From Prorocentrum cordatum (lineage: Eukaryota > Sar > Dinophyceae > Prorocentrales > Prorocentraceae), in contig CAUYUJ010019880.1 of the NCBI GenBank assembly GCA_963575745.1, positions 105,091 through 169,090 of the forward strand: a stretch of DNA of 64,000 bases, given 5' to 3'. The number at the start of each line of letters is the position of its first letter. Position 1 is the first letter of the stretch. The notes beneath the pieces were generated by a model. That model was given only the letters and a program-made list of their open reading frames with translations. It was not told the origin of the DNA and searched no databases. Shown piece after piece: positions 19,373 through 28,830 of this stretch. A program made the position numbers and the translations under genes.

Positions 19373-20063
19373 GTGGCTCGGCGCGCTGTCAGCACGCACG
19401 TTCTGGCCAACACTGTAGTTAACATTTTGGCCGACGCCGCTGCCCACCTTGCCCGTGTTCCTGTCCCCATCTGCCAGCATATTCATCTGCAGGAAAGTCG
19501 TGCCATGCATGTGCGTATGCGGTGCCTCCGTGCTGCGTTCGAATGCTTCCGGGCTGAGCAAGAGCTTGCCCAGGGTACCAGGGAGATTAGGAAAGAGGGG
19601 GTACCCCATCCTCCCCAACCCCCCCCCCCCGCTCCTCTGCTGCCGTGCTCTCCTCCCTTTGCTCGGCTCATCGGCTCTCGGGGTGTCAACGTAAGTGTTT
19701 GCGTTGTATTAGCTCTGCGTCGTTTGCCACAGTTGAGAGGTGGGAATCCCCCCTGCCAAGAGCTCGTCAGTGTTGACGGGGCCCCCATACGCCCCAGCCC
19801 AAGGCCCAAGGGATGCGTATTCATGTAGCGGGGGGCTGGCTGCATCCATCCCACCTCCTGAATTACCACTCTCAAGTGAGGGTGCGGTTCTGCGGCTCGT
19901 GTGGGGCCACTGCTGATCAACGGGTGTGCTCCTTGGGCAAACCCTGTTCGATCCATCCCACTTGCACAGGCCGCGCGTGCCTCCGTCGCTTAGCTGAGGG
20001 GCTCCCCCCCAAGACCCAAGGTAAGGCTGGCCCACCGAGGCAGCGACCAGGGGCTCAGCTTTA
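19373..20063 (+). pseudogene. LINE-c RNase H end and terminal finger
   Basis: VLANTVVNILADAAAHLARV fits the RNase H GNxxADxxA helix. After a frame change, VRFCGSCGATADQRVCSLGK and CSIHPTCTGRACLRRL form a Cys-rich end that parallels the last fingers of LINE-a, -b and -e. Stop at 20061-20063. Confidence 0.6.
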
Positions 20064-20104
20064 AGCGATACCCGGACTTGCTTCGCAACGGGGATCTCAA
20101 TATC

Positions 20105-20378
20105 CTCCGCTTCCTCCTCCTCCCCCTCTTCCTCCTCCTCCTCCTCCTCCTCCTCCTCTCCTCCTCCTTCCTCCTCCTCCTCCTCCTCCTCCTCCTCCTC
20201 CTCCTCCTCCTCCTCCTCCTAATCCTCCTCCTCCTCCTCCTCCTCCCCTTCTCCTCCTCCTCCTCCTCCTTCCTCCTCCCCTCCTCCTCCTCCTCCTCCT
20301 CCTCCCTCCTCCTCCTCCTCCTCCTCCTCCTCCTCCTCCTCCTCCTCGGGTCGCCTACGGCCCCGGGGGAAGCCGCGC
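20105..20378. repeat. (TCC)n tract with element K right end
   Basis: About 240 bases of interrupted TCC followed by CGGGTCGCCTACGGCCCCGG, continuing GGGAAGCC. No left end, only a TCC-like lead-in after LINE-c. Confidence 0.75.
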
Positions 20379-21220
20379 AGGGCCATGTGCACCTTTGTGT
20401 ATCATATGTTCAAAAGGTCGTGGCCGACCCAGTCAATCATGTATGTAGCCGGCATTGGGGCCAGATCGCGATTCCTGAATAAGTGGTGTGGAAGTGTAAG
20501 GCGGAGCGGCTGCCGGACCAAACGATTTATAGTGCGGGGGTCTTGGACTCCTGGTGTCCCCTGCGGGACTCTTCTGTGGTCTTTTACCTCTGATCGATCT
20601 CTCTAACGAAACGGTATCAAGGACAAGCTTGACAGTTTCGACCCCGGGAGTGGTCCTGGGACCGATTTTGAGCGGATTTGCCCTCTGGAACGTCGAGGCG
20701 GTGACGCCGCCCGCTTTGCTCAGAACTACATGCCCAGATCTCCGACGATACTATTTGTTCCGTCTCAGCGTCTCTCCCAGATTTCGGCCTTCGTGCACCG
20801 TTATCGCGCCCCAGGGCCATCAGAAATGACTCCCTTGGGTCAGCGGCCAGGACCTCTGGGCCGCGGATTGGAAAACTCTGATCGGCGGACGTCAGGGTAG
20901 ATACATCCAGGGGCTCGGATCGCTTCTCAAAACCATCGCTAGGTTTTTGATTATTTCCGTTTTCCATGTTTCGGAGTTGGAAGTTTCGGCACCTAGTGGC
21001 ATTCGGCCCATCTCTTCACCGCGCCTGGGTCGTAGGCCAGTGGCCTCTGAGATGCCTGCGGGGATCCCTCGGGTTTTCAGAAGCCTCCTGCAGGCTGCTT
21101 CGGGGTGTCTTGGGCCACTGTGGGGCTTCGTTGGAGGCCTCTTAGGGGCCTTTCTTGCGCTCTCGATGTTTTTTTTTCGCGATTGGAAGCTTCGGTGCCT
21201 TGAAGACGGGCGGAAATACC
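20379..21220. other. No gene recognised
   Basis: A short + strand frame (20385-20606, 73 codons) has non-repetitive composition but no known motif. GTTGGAAGTTTCGGCACCT near 20977 and ATTGGAAGCTTCGGTGCCT near 21181 form a direct repeat. Confidence 0.4.
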
Positions 21221-21403
21221 ATACCCCCGACGTCACGGTTATTTCGTAACGTCGACCCCCAGAGATCTCGACACTTTCTTTGGGATCGGTTTCTCTCCCT
21301 GAGTCGTGTTTTGACGGTCCCGAGGCCCGGTGAGGGCCCCCGGAGGCCGAAGATAACGAACATCTTCCCGCCATGATGTTTTCAGGACTCGAGGAGGTAT
21401 GGG
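21221..21403 (-). mobile_element. Family A element, reverse copy
   Basis: Starts ATACCCCCGACGTCACGG and ends GGACTCGAGGAGGTATGGG. Interior TCGACCCCCAGAGATCTCGA and GAGGGCCCCCGGAGGCCGAA are family landmarks. A GGATCCTGCGAGATTCCCA extension (on the - strand) is shared with the copy at 48944. Confidence 0.82.
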
Positions 21404-21424
21404 AATCTCGCAGGATCCCAAGGG

Positions 21425-21600
21425 GGAGGAGGAGGAGGAGGAGGAGGAGCAGGAGCAGGAGCAGGAGGAGGAGGAGGAGGTAGAGGAGGAGGAGGAGGAA
21501 GAGGAGGAGGAGAAGAAGAAGAAAAAGAAGAAAAAGGAGGAGGAGGAGGAGGAGGAGCAGGAGAAGAAGAAGGAGGAGGAAGAGGAGAAGAACGAGGAGG
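21425..21600. repeat. (GGA)n/(AAG)n microsatellite
   Basis: Purine tract; on the - strand it is a TCC tract located downstream of the candidate exon at 21620-21835. Confidence 0.88.
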
Positions 21601-21619
21601 GGGTCTGGGAGCGCCGCCC

Positions 21620-21835
21620 TCGAACACAAAAGCACAGCCACGCCCCCCCTAGCGCCGAGATCCTCCGAGGTCCTCCGCCGCCATCGCGCTGCCGGCCCTG
21701 CCGAGCGCGGCGGCGCACACGGAGGCCCAGCCGGCGCTCGCGGCGTCGGCGTCGGAGCCCGCGGCCACCTGGAGCTCCTGGAGCCCCATGCGGACGTGCA
21801 CCTCCGACGACGACAATGTCCTGAGAAGGGCCGCG
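21620..21835 (-). CDS. Candidate exon, function unknown
   Basis: Minus frame with non-repetitive composition: SSSEVHVRMGLQELQVAAGS then WASVCAAALGRAGSAMAAED. Open for more than 60 codons beyond low-complexity flanks. No domain recognised. It could be a host exon whose next intron begins with the adjoining TCC (minus) tract, or chance. Confidence 0.3.
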
Positions 21836-21839
21836 GGGT

Positions 21840-22089
21840 TCTTCGGAGACCGTGGGCGCGCCTCAGAAGGGAGGGAGAGGGAGAGGAAGAGAGAGAGAGA
21901 GAGAGAGCTGGGCCAATGTGCTGCTGCCCTTCCCTCGTCGCCACGGCAAGATTCTCGCGCCGAGGTCGTGGTCAGGACGCGCCCCGAGAAGGGCCGCGGA
22001 TTGCTTCGGAGACCGTGGGCGCATGTCTCGGAAGAGGGCACGGGTCGGGGGGGAAAACTCGCATACGCGCAAACATCCAGAGGATCCTG
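21840..22089. other. No gene; internal duplication
   Basis: GAGAAGGGCCGCGGGGTTCTTCGGAGACCGTGGGCGCG-type text occurs at 21830-21860 and again at 21987-22024. An (AG)n run lies at 21892-21908. Confidence 0.5.
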
Positions 22090-22285
22090 CGCCTCCAGGC
22101 CCCCTGGCGGCACCTCTGGCGCCGCCCCTGGAGCGCCCCGCGCGCCAGGGAGGGGATGTTGCGTTTAGAGCTCACGTCGAAATTTTCAACGTGAGCGACT
22201 GAATCTGGATGATTTTTCTCTCGAGCGTCAAAGAAGGTAACGTTTGGGGCCTGGCGCTGGACCTTGAGAAATCCGCGCGGACTCC
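22090..22285. mobile_element. Partial element J, copy 2
   Basis: CCCCTGGCGGCACCTCTGGC and GCGCGCCAGGGAGGGG match the core of 5727-5855, and GAGAAATCCGCGCGGACTCC matches its end in inverted orientation. Termini are uncertain. Confidence 0.5.
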
Positions 22286-22396
22286 GCAAGTTTATGTTCT
22301 TGTTGTTTCCCATTATTCCAGCACCGGGGCCGCCATAACCCTTCCCTGGTAGCCACGGCCAGGCTTGCCCCGAAGCGGCCAGATTGCACCTCTATC

Positions 22397-22497
22397 CTCC
22401 TCCTCCTCCTCCTCCTCCTCCTCCTCCTCCTCCTCCTCCTCCTCCTCATCTCCTCCTCCTCCTCCTCCTCCTCCTCCTCCTCCTCCTCCTCCTCCCC
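22397..22497. repeat. (TCC)n microsatellite
   Basis: Near-pure TCC. The flanks (22286-22396, 22498-22715) carry no recognised gene. Confidence 0.9.
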
Positions 22498-22715
22498 ATC
22501 ATCCGCCCCAGGAGCCATCGCCATCGGCGATGTCGGCAGCTGCCTTCTTGTGCCCCCAGGGCCGCATCGCATGGCCGTGGCGGCGGTTTTATCATCGTTC
22601 GGGACCCTCGAAGGGCGGTACTTGTCCACGGGGCTTGCGGCACAGCTGCTCGGGATGGACCGTTGGCCCTGGGCAAGGTGTCGAGAGCCAATGTGCATCA
22701 GCCTCACCACCCCTC

Positions 22716-22873
22716 TAGATCTCCCAGATGGGGTCGGAGCAGATGGGTTCGGAGGATCGCGCCGCATCGCCGATGCATCTCCGATGCGGCTCCGGTGTGC
22801 AGTCCGATTTGCTTCACAGCGATGCGGCGCGATCCCCAAATCCCACGAATTCCGATCCCATCTAGGAGATTTC
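22716..22873. mobile_element. Inverted-repeat element H with 53-base arms
   Basis: TAGATCTCCCAGATGGGGTC at the left arm pairs with GATCCCATCTAGGAGATTT at the right. The inner ends GGATCGCGCCGCATCGC and GCGATGCGGCGCGATCC are perfect complements. The loop is about 49 bases. No second copy in this window. Confidence 0.72.
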
Positions 22874-23361
22874 TAACCCCACCACCCCAGTTGGGGATAG
22901 GCCCCTCGAAGCCCGAAGGGAACGGCCTCTATCCCCATCTGGGGCCGGGGCGTGCACCTGCCAGCGGGGCCCAGGCCACGCCCAGGGGCACAGGGGTCGG
23001 CGAAGCGATGCTCAGTGGGGCCCACCTCACAGACCCCAGCCTTAGGTCGGTCATGCCCTTCTGGGAACGATGATCCGATTATGTATATATATATATATAT
23101 ATATATGACCGCATGCCGATGATAATAAAGGGACCCCCCCCCCCTTCAGTGTTTAGAGTTGATTATCGTAGCCCTATACAAAATTCAAATTGGGCGGCGA
23201 GCGCTGAGGCCGAACTTCATTATCACCTCGAAACGCTATGTTGAGATAGCAACATCAAGCGATGTTGATATAGCAACATCAAGCGAAGCGATCACACTTT
23301 TCAGGATGTGTCAAGCGAAACCAATAATTTTGGGAGGCAGACTCAAACGAAACGCGCGCGC

Positions 23362-23755
23362 CTGAACTTTTTTTTTTTATCTCTGGGGTGATTATCCATG
23401 GAAAGGGGAGCACATGAGCTACTCTACATGAGCACTTAATAAATAAATTTTCATAAAGCGTTTGTTAATTAAAATTGATAGATTTGGAACTTTCCATTTG
23501 TCCGTTCTTCTTCTCTTCTTCTTCTTATTCTCTTCTTCTTCCCTTTTTATTATTATTATAATTTCCTCTTCTTTTTTATATTTCTATCTGTCCTCACGCT
23601 CGCCTGAACTTTTTTATCCCTGGGGTTGGGTATCCATGGAAAATGAAGCACATGAGCTACCCTACACGAGCACTTAAAACATCAATTGTCATAAAGCGTT
23701 TGTAAATTAAAATTGATAGATTTGGAACTTTGGATGTTTCCTTTCTTCGTCCTCT
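23362..23755. repeat. 240-bp-period tandem duplication
   Basis: CCTGAACTTTTTT, TATCCATGGAAA, CACATGAGCTAC, GAGCACTTAA, CATAAAGCGTTTGT and ATTGATAGATTTGGAACTTT appear in order from 23362 and again from 23602. About 150 of the 240 bases are clearly duplicated; the rest is pyrimidine-rich. Confidence 0.85.
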
Positions 23756-23894
23756 TCTTTTTCTCCTCTTCTTGGTCCCCTCTTGATCATCTCTTACTTC
23801 GAGATTATGCTGAGGTCTGCTGGGCTACTTTTATTATCTCTCCCTGAACCCCGAACTTTATTATCCCCTAGTGTTTATTTTCACGGGCATGAGG

Positions 23895-24030
23895 TTATGT
23901 ATATGTATATGTAAATGTATACGTATATGTATATGTATATGTAGATGTATATGTATATGTACATGTATATGTATATACTCATATATGAACATCTGAAGAC
24001 ATATGTGCGTGTGTGTATATATATATAGTG
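23895..24030. repeat. (TATATG)n array
   Basis: Hexamer TATATG/TGTATA repeat with scattered substitutions, ending in (TA)n and GTGTGTGTATATATATATAG. Confidence 0.88.
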
Positions 24031-24062
24031 GGGTCATGCTGTGAATTTTGCATGCGTCTCGT

Positions 24063-24236
24063 CCAAAATCCGCCTGTAGGGTTAAGTCGGGCCTGTCCCT
24101 CTACAGGGGAAAATTCAAAATTGTTAAAAACATAGTCTGGGGACTATGTTGTGAGCATCTTTGGAAAACAACGAATCGTCCAAAATTCCCCTGTAGGGGG
24201 ACAGGCCCGACCTAACTGTAGGGGGACAGGCCCGAC
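24063..24236. mobile_element. Family B element, copy 1, with extra terminal pieces
   Basis: Core copy 24086-24211: GTCGGGCCTGTCCCTCTACA ... TCCCCTGTAGGGGGACAGG, ending CCCGAC. The centre has the palindrome ATAGTCTGGGGACTAT. A terminal piece precedes it (CCGCCTGTAGGG at 24069) and another follows it (CTGTAGGGGGACAGGCCCGA at 24216), indicating nested or tandem insertion. Confidence 0.8.
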
Positions 24237-24339
24237 TGGACCCAAACCCCCAACGTTCTTCGACTGCACCAGGACGCCTCGGCCCCTAACTAGAGGCCTC
24301 GGCCCGTCCCCTGGGGCCGCTTTCTCGTCCTGGGTTTAA

Positions 24340-24493
24340 GTCGGGCCTGTCCCTCTACAGGAGGAATATTCCTAAATAATAGTCAAGAAATAGTCGGGAG
24401 ATTATTTTTTGATTATGTTTGAGCATTCGGGGGGCATTTTTGGAGTGTTTTTAAGTTTCCGCCCAAAATCCCCCTGTAGGGGGACGTGCCCGA
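24340..24493. mobile_element. Family B element, copy 2
   Basis: GTCGGGCCTGTCCCTCTACA at the left and CCCCCTGTAGGGGGACGTGC, continuing CCGA, at the right. The internal palindrome is degraded (ATAGTCGGGAGATTAT). Confidence 0.78.
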
Positions 24494-24530
24494 GGAGCAC
24501 GATGAGCCTCCCGTCGTGCTGCTGCCACAC

Positions 24531-24714
24531 CCAGACCCCCTCGAGTTATGAAAGAATCGTGACGGGAGGTTTTGCTTCATTTTCGGCCTCCGGGGGCCCT
24601 CACCGGGCCGCGGGAGCATCACAACACGACTGAGGATGCAAAGCCGGTCGTGGGGAAACGGTCGGGACCGCTGGGGGTCGACGCAATGAAAAAAATGACG
24701 TCGGGGGGTCTGGG
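24531..24714 (+). mobile_element. Family A element, forward copy
   Basis: CCAGACCCCCTCGAGTTATG ... CGGCCTCCGGGGGCCCTCAC ... GGATGCAAAGCCGGTC ... CTGGGGGTCGACGCAATG ... GACGTCGGGGGGTCTGGG. Ends are short inverted repeats (CCAGACCCCC and GGGGGTCTGG). It lies 37 bases after family B copy 2. Confidence 0.85.
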
Positions 24715-25466
24715 CAGCGCGAGGGGGCCTGGGGACAGGAGAGCGACGGCGGAGGTCTCGGCCCATGCTGCTGGGCTTGGGTCGCCCTTATTCTCAGGGC
24801 GATGTTTTAGCGTTTTCCAGCTCGCCGTCTCGGAAATCATTGTTGTTGGCATTTTCTTCCAGGTCGCAACAACAGAAACTAAAAGCGCTAAAAACATGAT
24901 GCGTTGTTGTAGCGTTTTCAGACCGGTGGCTTTTCAGCTTGAAAGCGGGGGAACAAACAGACGCAACGAAAAACGCCAAACAAACAGCATTGAAAACTCT
25001 TAGAAAGGCAACTGTTTGTTCAGCGCTTTCAGCCTGTCAAGAGCCCTATGTAGAAAACGCGAACAGAAACGCCCAGGGCGCCTTGAAGGCGAACCTGGCT
25101 GGTGGGATAGAAAGCCGGCTAGAGGCGCGTGGTCGCGATGTCGCGAGCGGGATAGAACGCCGGATGACGCGGGATCGAGCCGGATTCAGTGGGAGTCTAA
25201 GCCGGATGCGGCTGGATTTTTCGGGCCAGGGCAAGGTCAGTCAGAGTTTTTGGCCTCCGCAGAGCTGCATCCGAATGCGGAGGGCCGGGCTCTCGAGCCG
25301 AGCCGCGGGCGGCCGTTCGCGGGACGATGCGGGGGCACCCCCTCGGGGAGCGCAGCTGCGCGGCGAGGCGCGGCTGTCCGAGGGCACTCCCGAGGCTGGA
25401 GCACCGCGGAGCGCCGACGAGAGCGACCCGGGGCCTCGGCAGCCCGTCGCCACGCCGCGAGGCAGG
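24715..25466. other. No gene recognised
   Basis: 24790-25060 has repeated GCGTTTTC/GAAAACGC-type motifs (AGCGTTTTCCAGCTC, AGCGTTTTCAGACC, AGCGCTTTCAGCC, GAAAACGCGAACAGAAACGC). 25070-25230 repeats GCCGGAT/GGATAGAACGCCGG. Non-coding as far as can be seen. Confidence 0.4.
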
Positions 25467-25607
25467 CCAGCCACAACTGGGGGAGCTGTGTTCCTTACCC
25501 CCCTGGGGGGGCCCATCGATTTCGGCACCCCTCTCGAGGGGTCGTCGATGCGATAGGGGTCCCCCTCTCGAGGGGGTAAGGACCACAGCTCCCCCAGTTA
25601 TGGCTGG
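25467..25607. mobile_element. Inverted-repeat element G with 36-base arms
   Basis: CCAGCCACAACTGGGGGAGC, continuing TGTGTTCCTTACCCCC, pairs with GGGGGTAAGGACCACAGCTC, continuing CCCCAGTTATGGCTGG; two mismatches over 36 positions. The interior is itself palindrome-rich (CCTCTCGAGGGG, CCCCTCTCGAGGGGG). Confidence 0.8.
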
Positions 25608-25686
25608 TCGGCGAGGGCTCGGGCCCGAGCCCTCTGCTCGTCGCCCGCGCCGCGAGGGCTCGCCCTCCGGTGCCGCTCCGCCCCCG

Positions 25687-25850
25687 ACGCCTCCTCCTCC
25701 TCCTCCTCCTCCTCCTCCTCCTCCTCCTCCTCCTCCTCCTCCTCCTCCTCCTCCTCCTCCTCCTCCTCCTCCTCCTCCTCCTCCTCCTCCTCCTCCTCCT
25801 CCTCCTCCTCCTCCTCCTCCTCCTCCTCCTCCTCCTCCTCCTCCCCCTCC
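25687..25850. repeat. Near-pure (TCC)n tract
   Basis: About 160 bases, one of the purest tracts in the window. It ends CCTCCTCCCGCCAG, a good acceptor, directly before a candidate exon. Confidence 0.92.
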
Positions 25851-25855
25851 TCCCG

Positions 25856-26022
25856 CCAGGAGCGGGCAGCAGCCTCGAGGTCAACCTCACCCTGCCAGGG
25901 CCCGCGGGCGGCCAGGGCCCCGTGCTCGCGAGGCCCTGCGACATCAAGGGCGCCACGAAGCTGGCCATCGAGATCCAGTGCCCCAACGTGCACCAGGAGC
26001 GCCAGGCCCTGCGCCCTCACGC
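25856..26022 (+). CDS. Candidate exon, function unknown
   Basis: After the acceptor CCCGCCAG the frame reads SSLEVNLTLPGPAGGQGP, VLARPCDIKGATKLAIEIQC and PNVHQERQALRPHAL, about 55 codons of ordinary composition bounded by TCC tracts on both sides (the next is 26023-26060). No family recognised. Confidence 0.42.
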
Positions 26023-26060
26023 CCTCCTCCTCCTCCTCCTCCTCCTCCTCCTCCTCCTCC

Positions 26061-26719
26061 TGGCCACCCGCCCCCGGCAGCCGCTTTCCTCTGGACTCCA
26101 CCCCACCTCGCCTGCTTCCCACCTCCTCCGCCCTTCCTCCGTCCTACCTTCTCCCCCTTCCCCCCCCCCCTGCCATCCCGCGCACTCCCCGATTGCCGCC
26201 CCTCCCGTCCCCAGTCATCCCGTCCTCCTGCTCACACCTGCCTGCTGGAAGCCTCCCCGGTGTGGGCTCCAAGCAGTGAGCTTGTGCACTGGATGTGCAC
26301 GCTATGCAGTGGAAGCTGGGTGGTGCAAGCTAAGTGGTGGAAGCTATGCGGCGCAATTCTTCACGCTTCGCGCATCCCCACCAGCGGTTTGGCAGCGTAA
26401 TTACTGCTCCCTGGGTGCTGGTCCCGCCGTCAGACTCCCTGGGCTGCAGCACCCTTGCACCCGCCGCCCGGCGCCGGCCGCGGCCCGCGCGCGCGTCCGG
26501 CCAATTAGTTTCGGCCGCAGCCCGACCGTTACTCGCCGCCGCTGGCGCTTCCGCCCGCGGCTGTAAAAAAAAAGGCATCCCCACCAGCCCATGCAGAAAC
26601 CTTGCCGATGAGCGCTGACGGGAGACAGGCGGAAGAGATCATGAAGAGATGCCAAGGCGAGTTGCCTTCTTCAGGGAAGCGATGAAGCGTGCAGAGGAGT
26701 ATCTGCCCAGAGAGGTGTG
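26061..26719. other. No confident gene
   Basis: 26270-26350 has TGGTGCAAGCTAAGTGGTGG-type units also at 28135 and 53220. 26604-26685 holds a 27-codon frame opening MSADGRQAEEIMKRCQG, too short to call. Confidence 0.4.
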
Positions 26720-27140
26720 AGGAGGATCAGCAGGAGGAGGAGGAGGACGAGGAGAAGGACCATCACTAAATGTGATGTATGCAAGACGACTTAGGGTCGT
26801 GAAAGGAGAAGGAACAGGGGGAAACGCACGGGAACGAGGACACGGAGAAGCAATATGACGACGAGGACGAGAAGGAAGAGGACGAGGAGGACAATGAGGA
26901 TGAGAAACAGAACGAAGATAACAATAACTAGGAGGAGGATGAGGAGGAGGAGGAAAGGGAGGAGGAGGAGGACGACGAAGACAAGGACTCAGGCGGCTAC
27001 CTTGGGGTCTTCTCGAGACCTTTTTGGCGTCCCCTTGGGGCTGTCTCGGGCCTCTCTGGGGCCCTCGTTGGGGGGTCTTCGGGGCCTCTTGGGGCCATCT
27101 TCGGAGGTCTTGGGGCCCTCAGTGGCGCAACTCACCGAGG
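26720..27140. repeat. (GGA)n-rich tract, then CTTGGGGCC-type minisatellite
   Basis: 26720-26990 is purine-rich with GAGGAGGA and GACGAG units. 27002-27140 repeats CTTGGGG(C/T)CTTCTC/TCGGGGCC with a period of about 15-20 bases. Confidence 0.7.
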
Positions 27141-27144
27141 CGGT

Positions 27145-27790
27145 ATTATATTGACAACCTCCACTGCTCGCGCAAACCCCCCACCTCCCACCCGCGACTT
27201 GTTTTGCAAAACCTATGCTGCTTCCTTGGCACCAGAGGCCGCCTTCTGCGGGTGCGCTGGCGCTCGCACTCGGGCGTGCAGTGCGGCCAGCTGGTTCGGC
27301 ACAATTGATGCGGCCGCGATGGCGGCTGCCGACGGGAACTTCCCAGCGCGTCTCAAAGGCCGCGCTGGCGCGCGGGCACTTCAGTGCGGGTCGGTCATTC
27401 TGGGGGGCGCGACATCAAGACAGCGGCGACGACGTCGACGACGGAAGTGACGACGGCAGTGACGATCTTGGCGATGGTGATGTTGATGAGGATGACGATG
27501 GCAGTAATCACGCTGTCGATGCTGATGGCGATAGCGCTGGCGAGGATGATGAACAATTGCGCACGAACACCATTGACTCTTGCTGTAATCTCGATGTGCG
27601 AGCGCGAAAACTCGCGCGTGTGGCCCGTGTGGTATGCACTATTGGAATGAGTTGGTGGGCGCGCGGTGGTGGTTCAACATTCCCGACATGCGCGCGCGAG
27701 TGGCCCGGATTGTTTGATTCGTCAGAACGGCCAAACACCAATCATCTCTTAAAATTTCAGCGGGCGCGCAGAATCTTGACAAGTTATTGA
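27145..27790. repeat. Dispersed repeat P, copy 1
   Basis: ACAACCTCCACTGCTCGCGC, TTTTGCAAAACC, GCGGCCGCGATGG, CAGCGCGTCTC(A)AAGGCCGCGC and GCGGGCACTTCA align in order with 52170-52440, followed in both by GATGGTGAT/GACGATG-rich text. A 191-codon frame (27215-27790) runs across it but is mostly Asp/Gly repeat. Confidence 0.6.
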
Positions 27791-28134
27791 ATGTTGGAGG
27801 CAGTTACTTTGCCCCATCGCTTCTGACCAGCCACGTTATGCATTTATTTGAATAGAGCGCATGTGCTGAGGGCGTTTGGCGGCGCGCCCATGAGCCCCGC
27901 ACTTGTTTCACGACAGGGACCCTGAGCCCTACCAGTTATATGATCAACCCGTATGCACCGCATCGTTTTTTTAGGAGATGGCAGGTGCGTGTGTCGATGC
28001 CGGCTTGGCTGAAATTGTACGATTCCAGATGGAGAATGAAATGAACATGCAGAATCAGATGGAAGGGAACGATTCACCCTGGGCGCGGGAGGATGGTAGA
28101 GTTTTCCCGCTTTGGAAAAACAAACGAGAATTCT
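27791..28134. other. No gene recognised
   Basis: A minus frame (27844-28716) is open for 290 codons, but its larger part is a GGCGCCC minisatellite, so it is not called. Confidence 0.5.
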
Positions 28135-28690
28135 GTGGTACAGGCTTTTGGTGCAAGCTGTGTGGCACAAGCTATGTGGTGCAAGGTGCGTGCTGCAAAC
28201 AACGTGCCGTCGCTCCGCTTCTTCCCGCGCGCGGCCCTGCGCCTCGGGGAGGGCGCCGTGGCCACCATAGGGCAGAGGCCGCCTCGCACGCGGTGGGCGC
28301 GTCCCTCGGTTTGCCGCCTTGCCGGCGCCGTCTCGCTGGGGGCGCGGGCCGCAAGGCTTGCGGCGGGCTCCTGTGCGGTGCAGGCTGCGTGGCGCAGGCC
28401 GTGTGAGGACAGCGGCGCGGGGCGCGGCCGCTGCGCGGTGGCGCCCGCGAGGAGCCCGCGCAGGCGCCCACGCAGGCGCCCACGGGCGCCCACCGAGCCG
28501 ACACGAGGCGCTCGCGAGGCGCCGAGGGGCGCCCAGCGGGCGAGAAAGGCCGGGACACCCGGCCAGCGCGAGGCGCGCACGGGGCGCCCGCGGGCGCCTG
28601 CCAGGGGAGAGCGTCCGGAGCACCTGGCCCACGCGAGGCGCCCACGGGGCGCCCACGAGGGGCGCCCACCGGGCGGGACTACGGATCGCC
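28135..28690. repeat. Two minisatellites
   Basis: 28135-28200: TGTGGTGCAAGCTATG-type units of about 16 bases. 28440-28680: GGCGCCCACG(G/C)-type units with GAGGCGC variants. They explain the long open frames on both strands. Confidence 0.65.
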
Positions 28691-28751
28691 AGGATCTCAG
28701 GGGAGTCATTCGCCAACCTCCCCCCTTCGGACCTCGTGGGCCTCCCCAGAT

Positions 28752-28830
28752 CCCCGACGTCATGAGTTGTTCATACCATCGACCCTCAGAGGTCTCGACC
28801 CATTCTCGGGGGTGGGTAGACCTCCTACCC
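28752..28830 (-). mobile_element. Family A element fragment, reverse
   Basis: CCCCGACGTCATGAGTTGTT, CATCGACCCTCAGAGGTCTC and GACCCATTCTCGGGGG are the first 75 bases of a reverse copy; the remainder is missing. Confidence 0.6.

Larger units (their letters stand above)
13490..20064 (+). mobile_element. LINE-c: full-length decayed non-LTR retrotransposon
   Basis: Order is ORF1 with RanBP2-like finger and coiled coil, APE endonuclease, RT, connection region with Cys/His finger, RNase H and terminal finger, about 6.6 kb. At least six frame changes and several stops separate the parts, so it is dead as a coding unit. Domain content fits dinoflagellate LINEs of the RNase H-bearing type. No poly(A) tail or target duplication was identified. 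Confidence 0.8.
23060..24060. other. AT-rich island
   Basis: Base composition drops sharply from GC-rich surroundings. It contains (TA)n at 23083-23106, AATAAA-like signals, a 24-base tandem (ATGTTGA(G/T)ATAGCAACATC) at 23237-23285, the 240-bp duplication and the TATATG array. No coding frame of note on either strand. Confidence 0.75.

Noticed and set aside
20892-21944. 350-codon minus frame
   Set aside because: Half is Leu/Ser runs from the GGA/TCC tract and the rest crosses a family A copy; only 21620-21835 is kept as a weak exon candidate.
27844-28716. 290-codon minus frame and 246-codon plus frame
   Set aside because: Both are open because of a GGCGCCC minisatellite.
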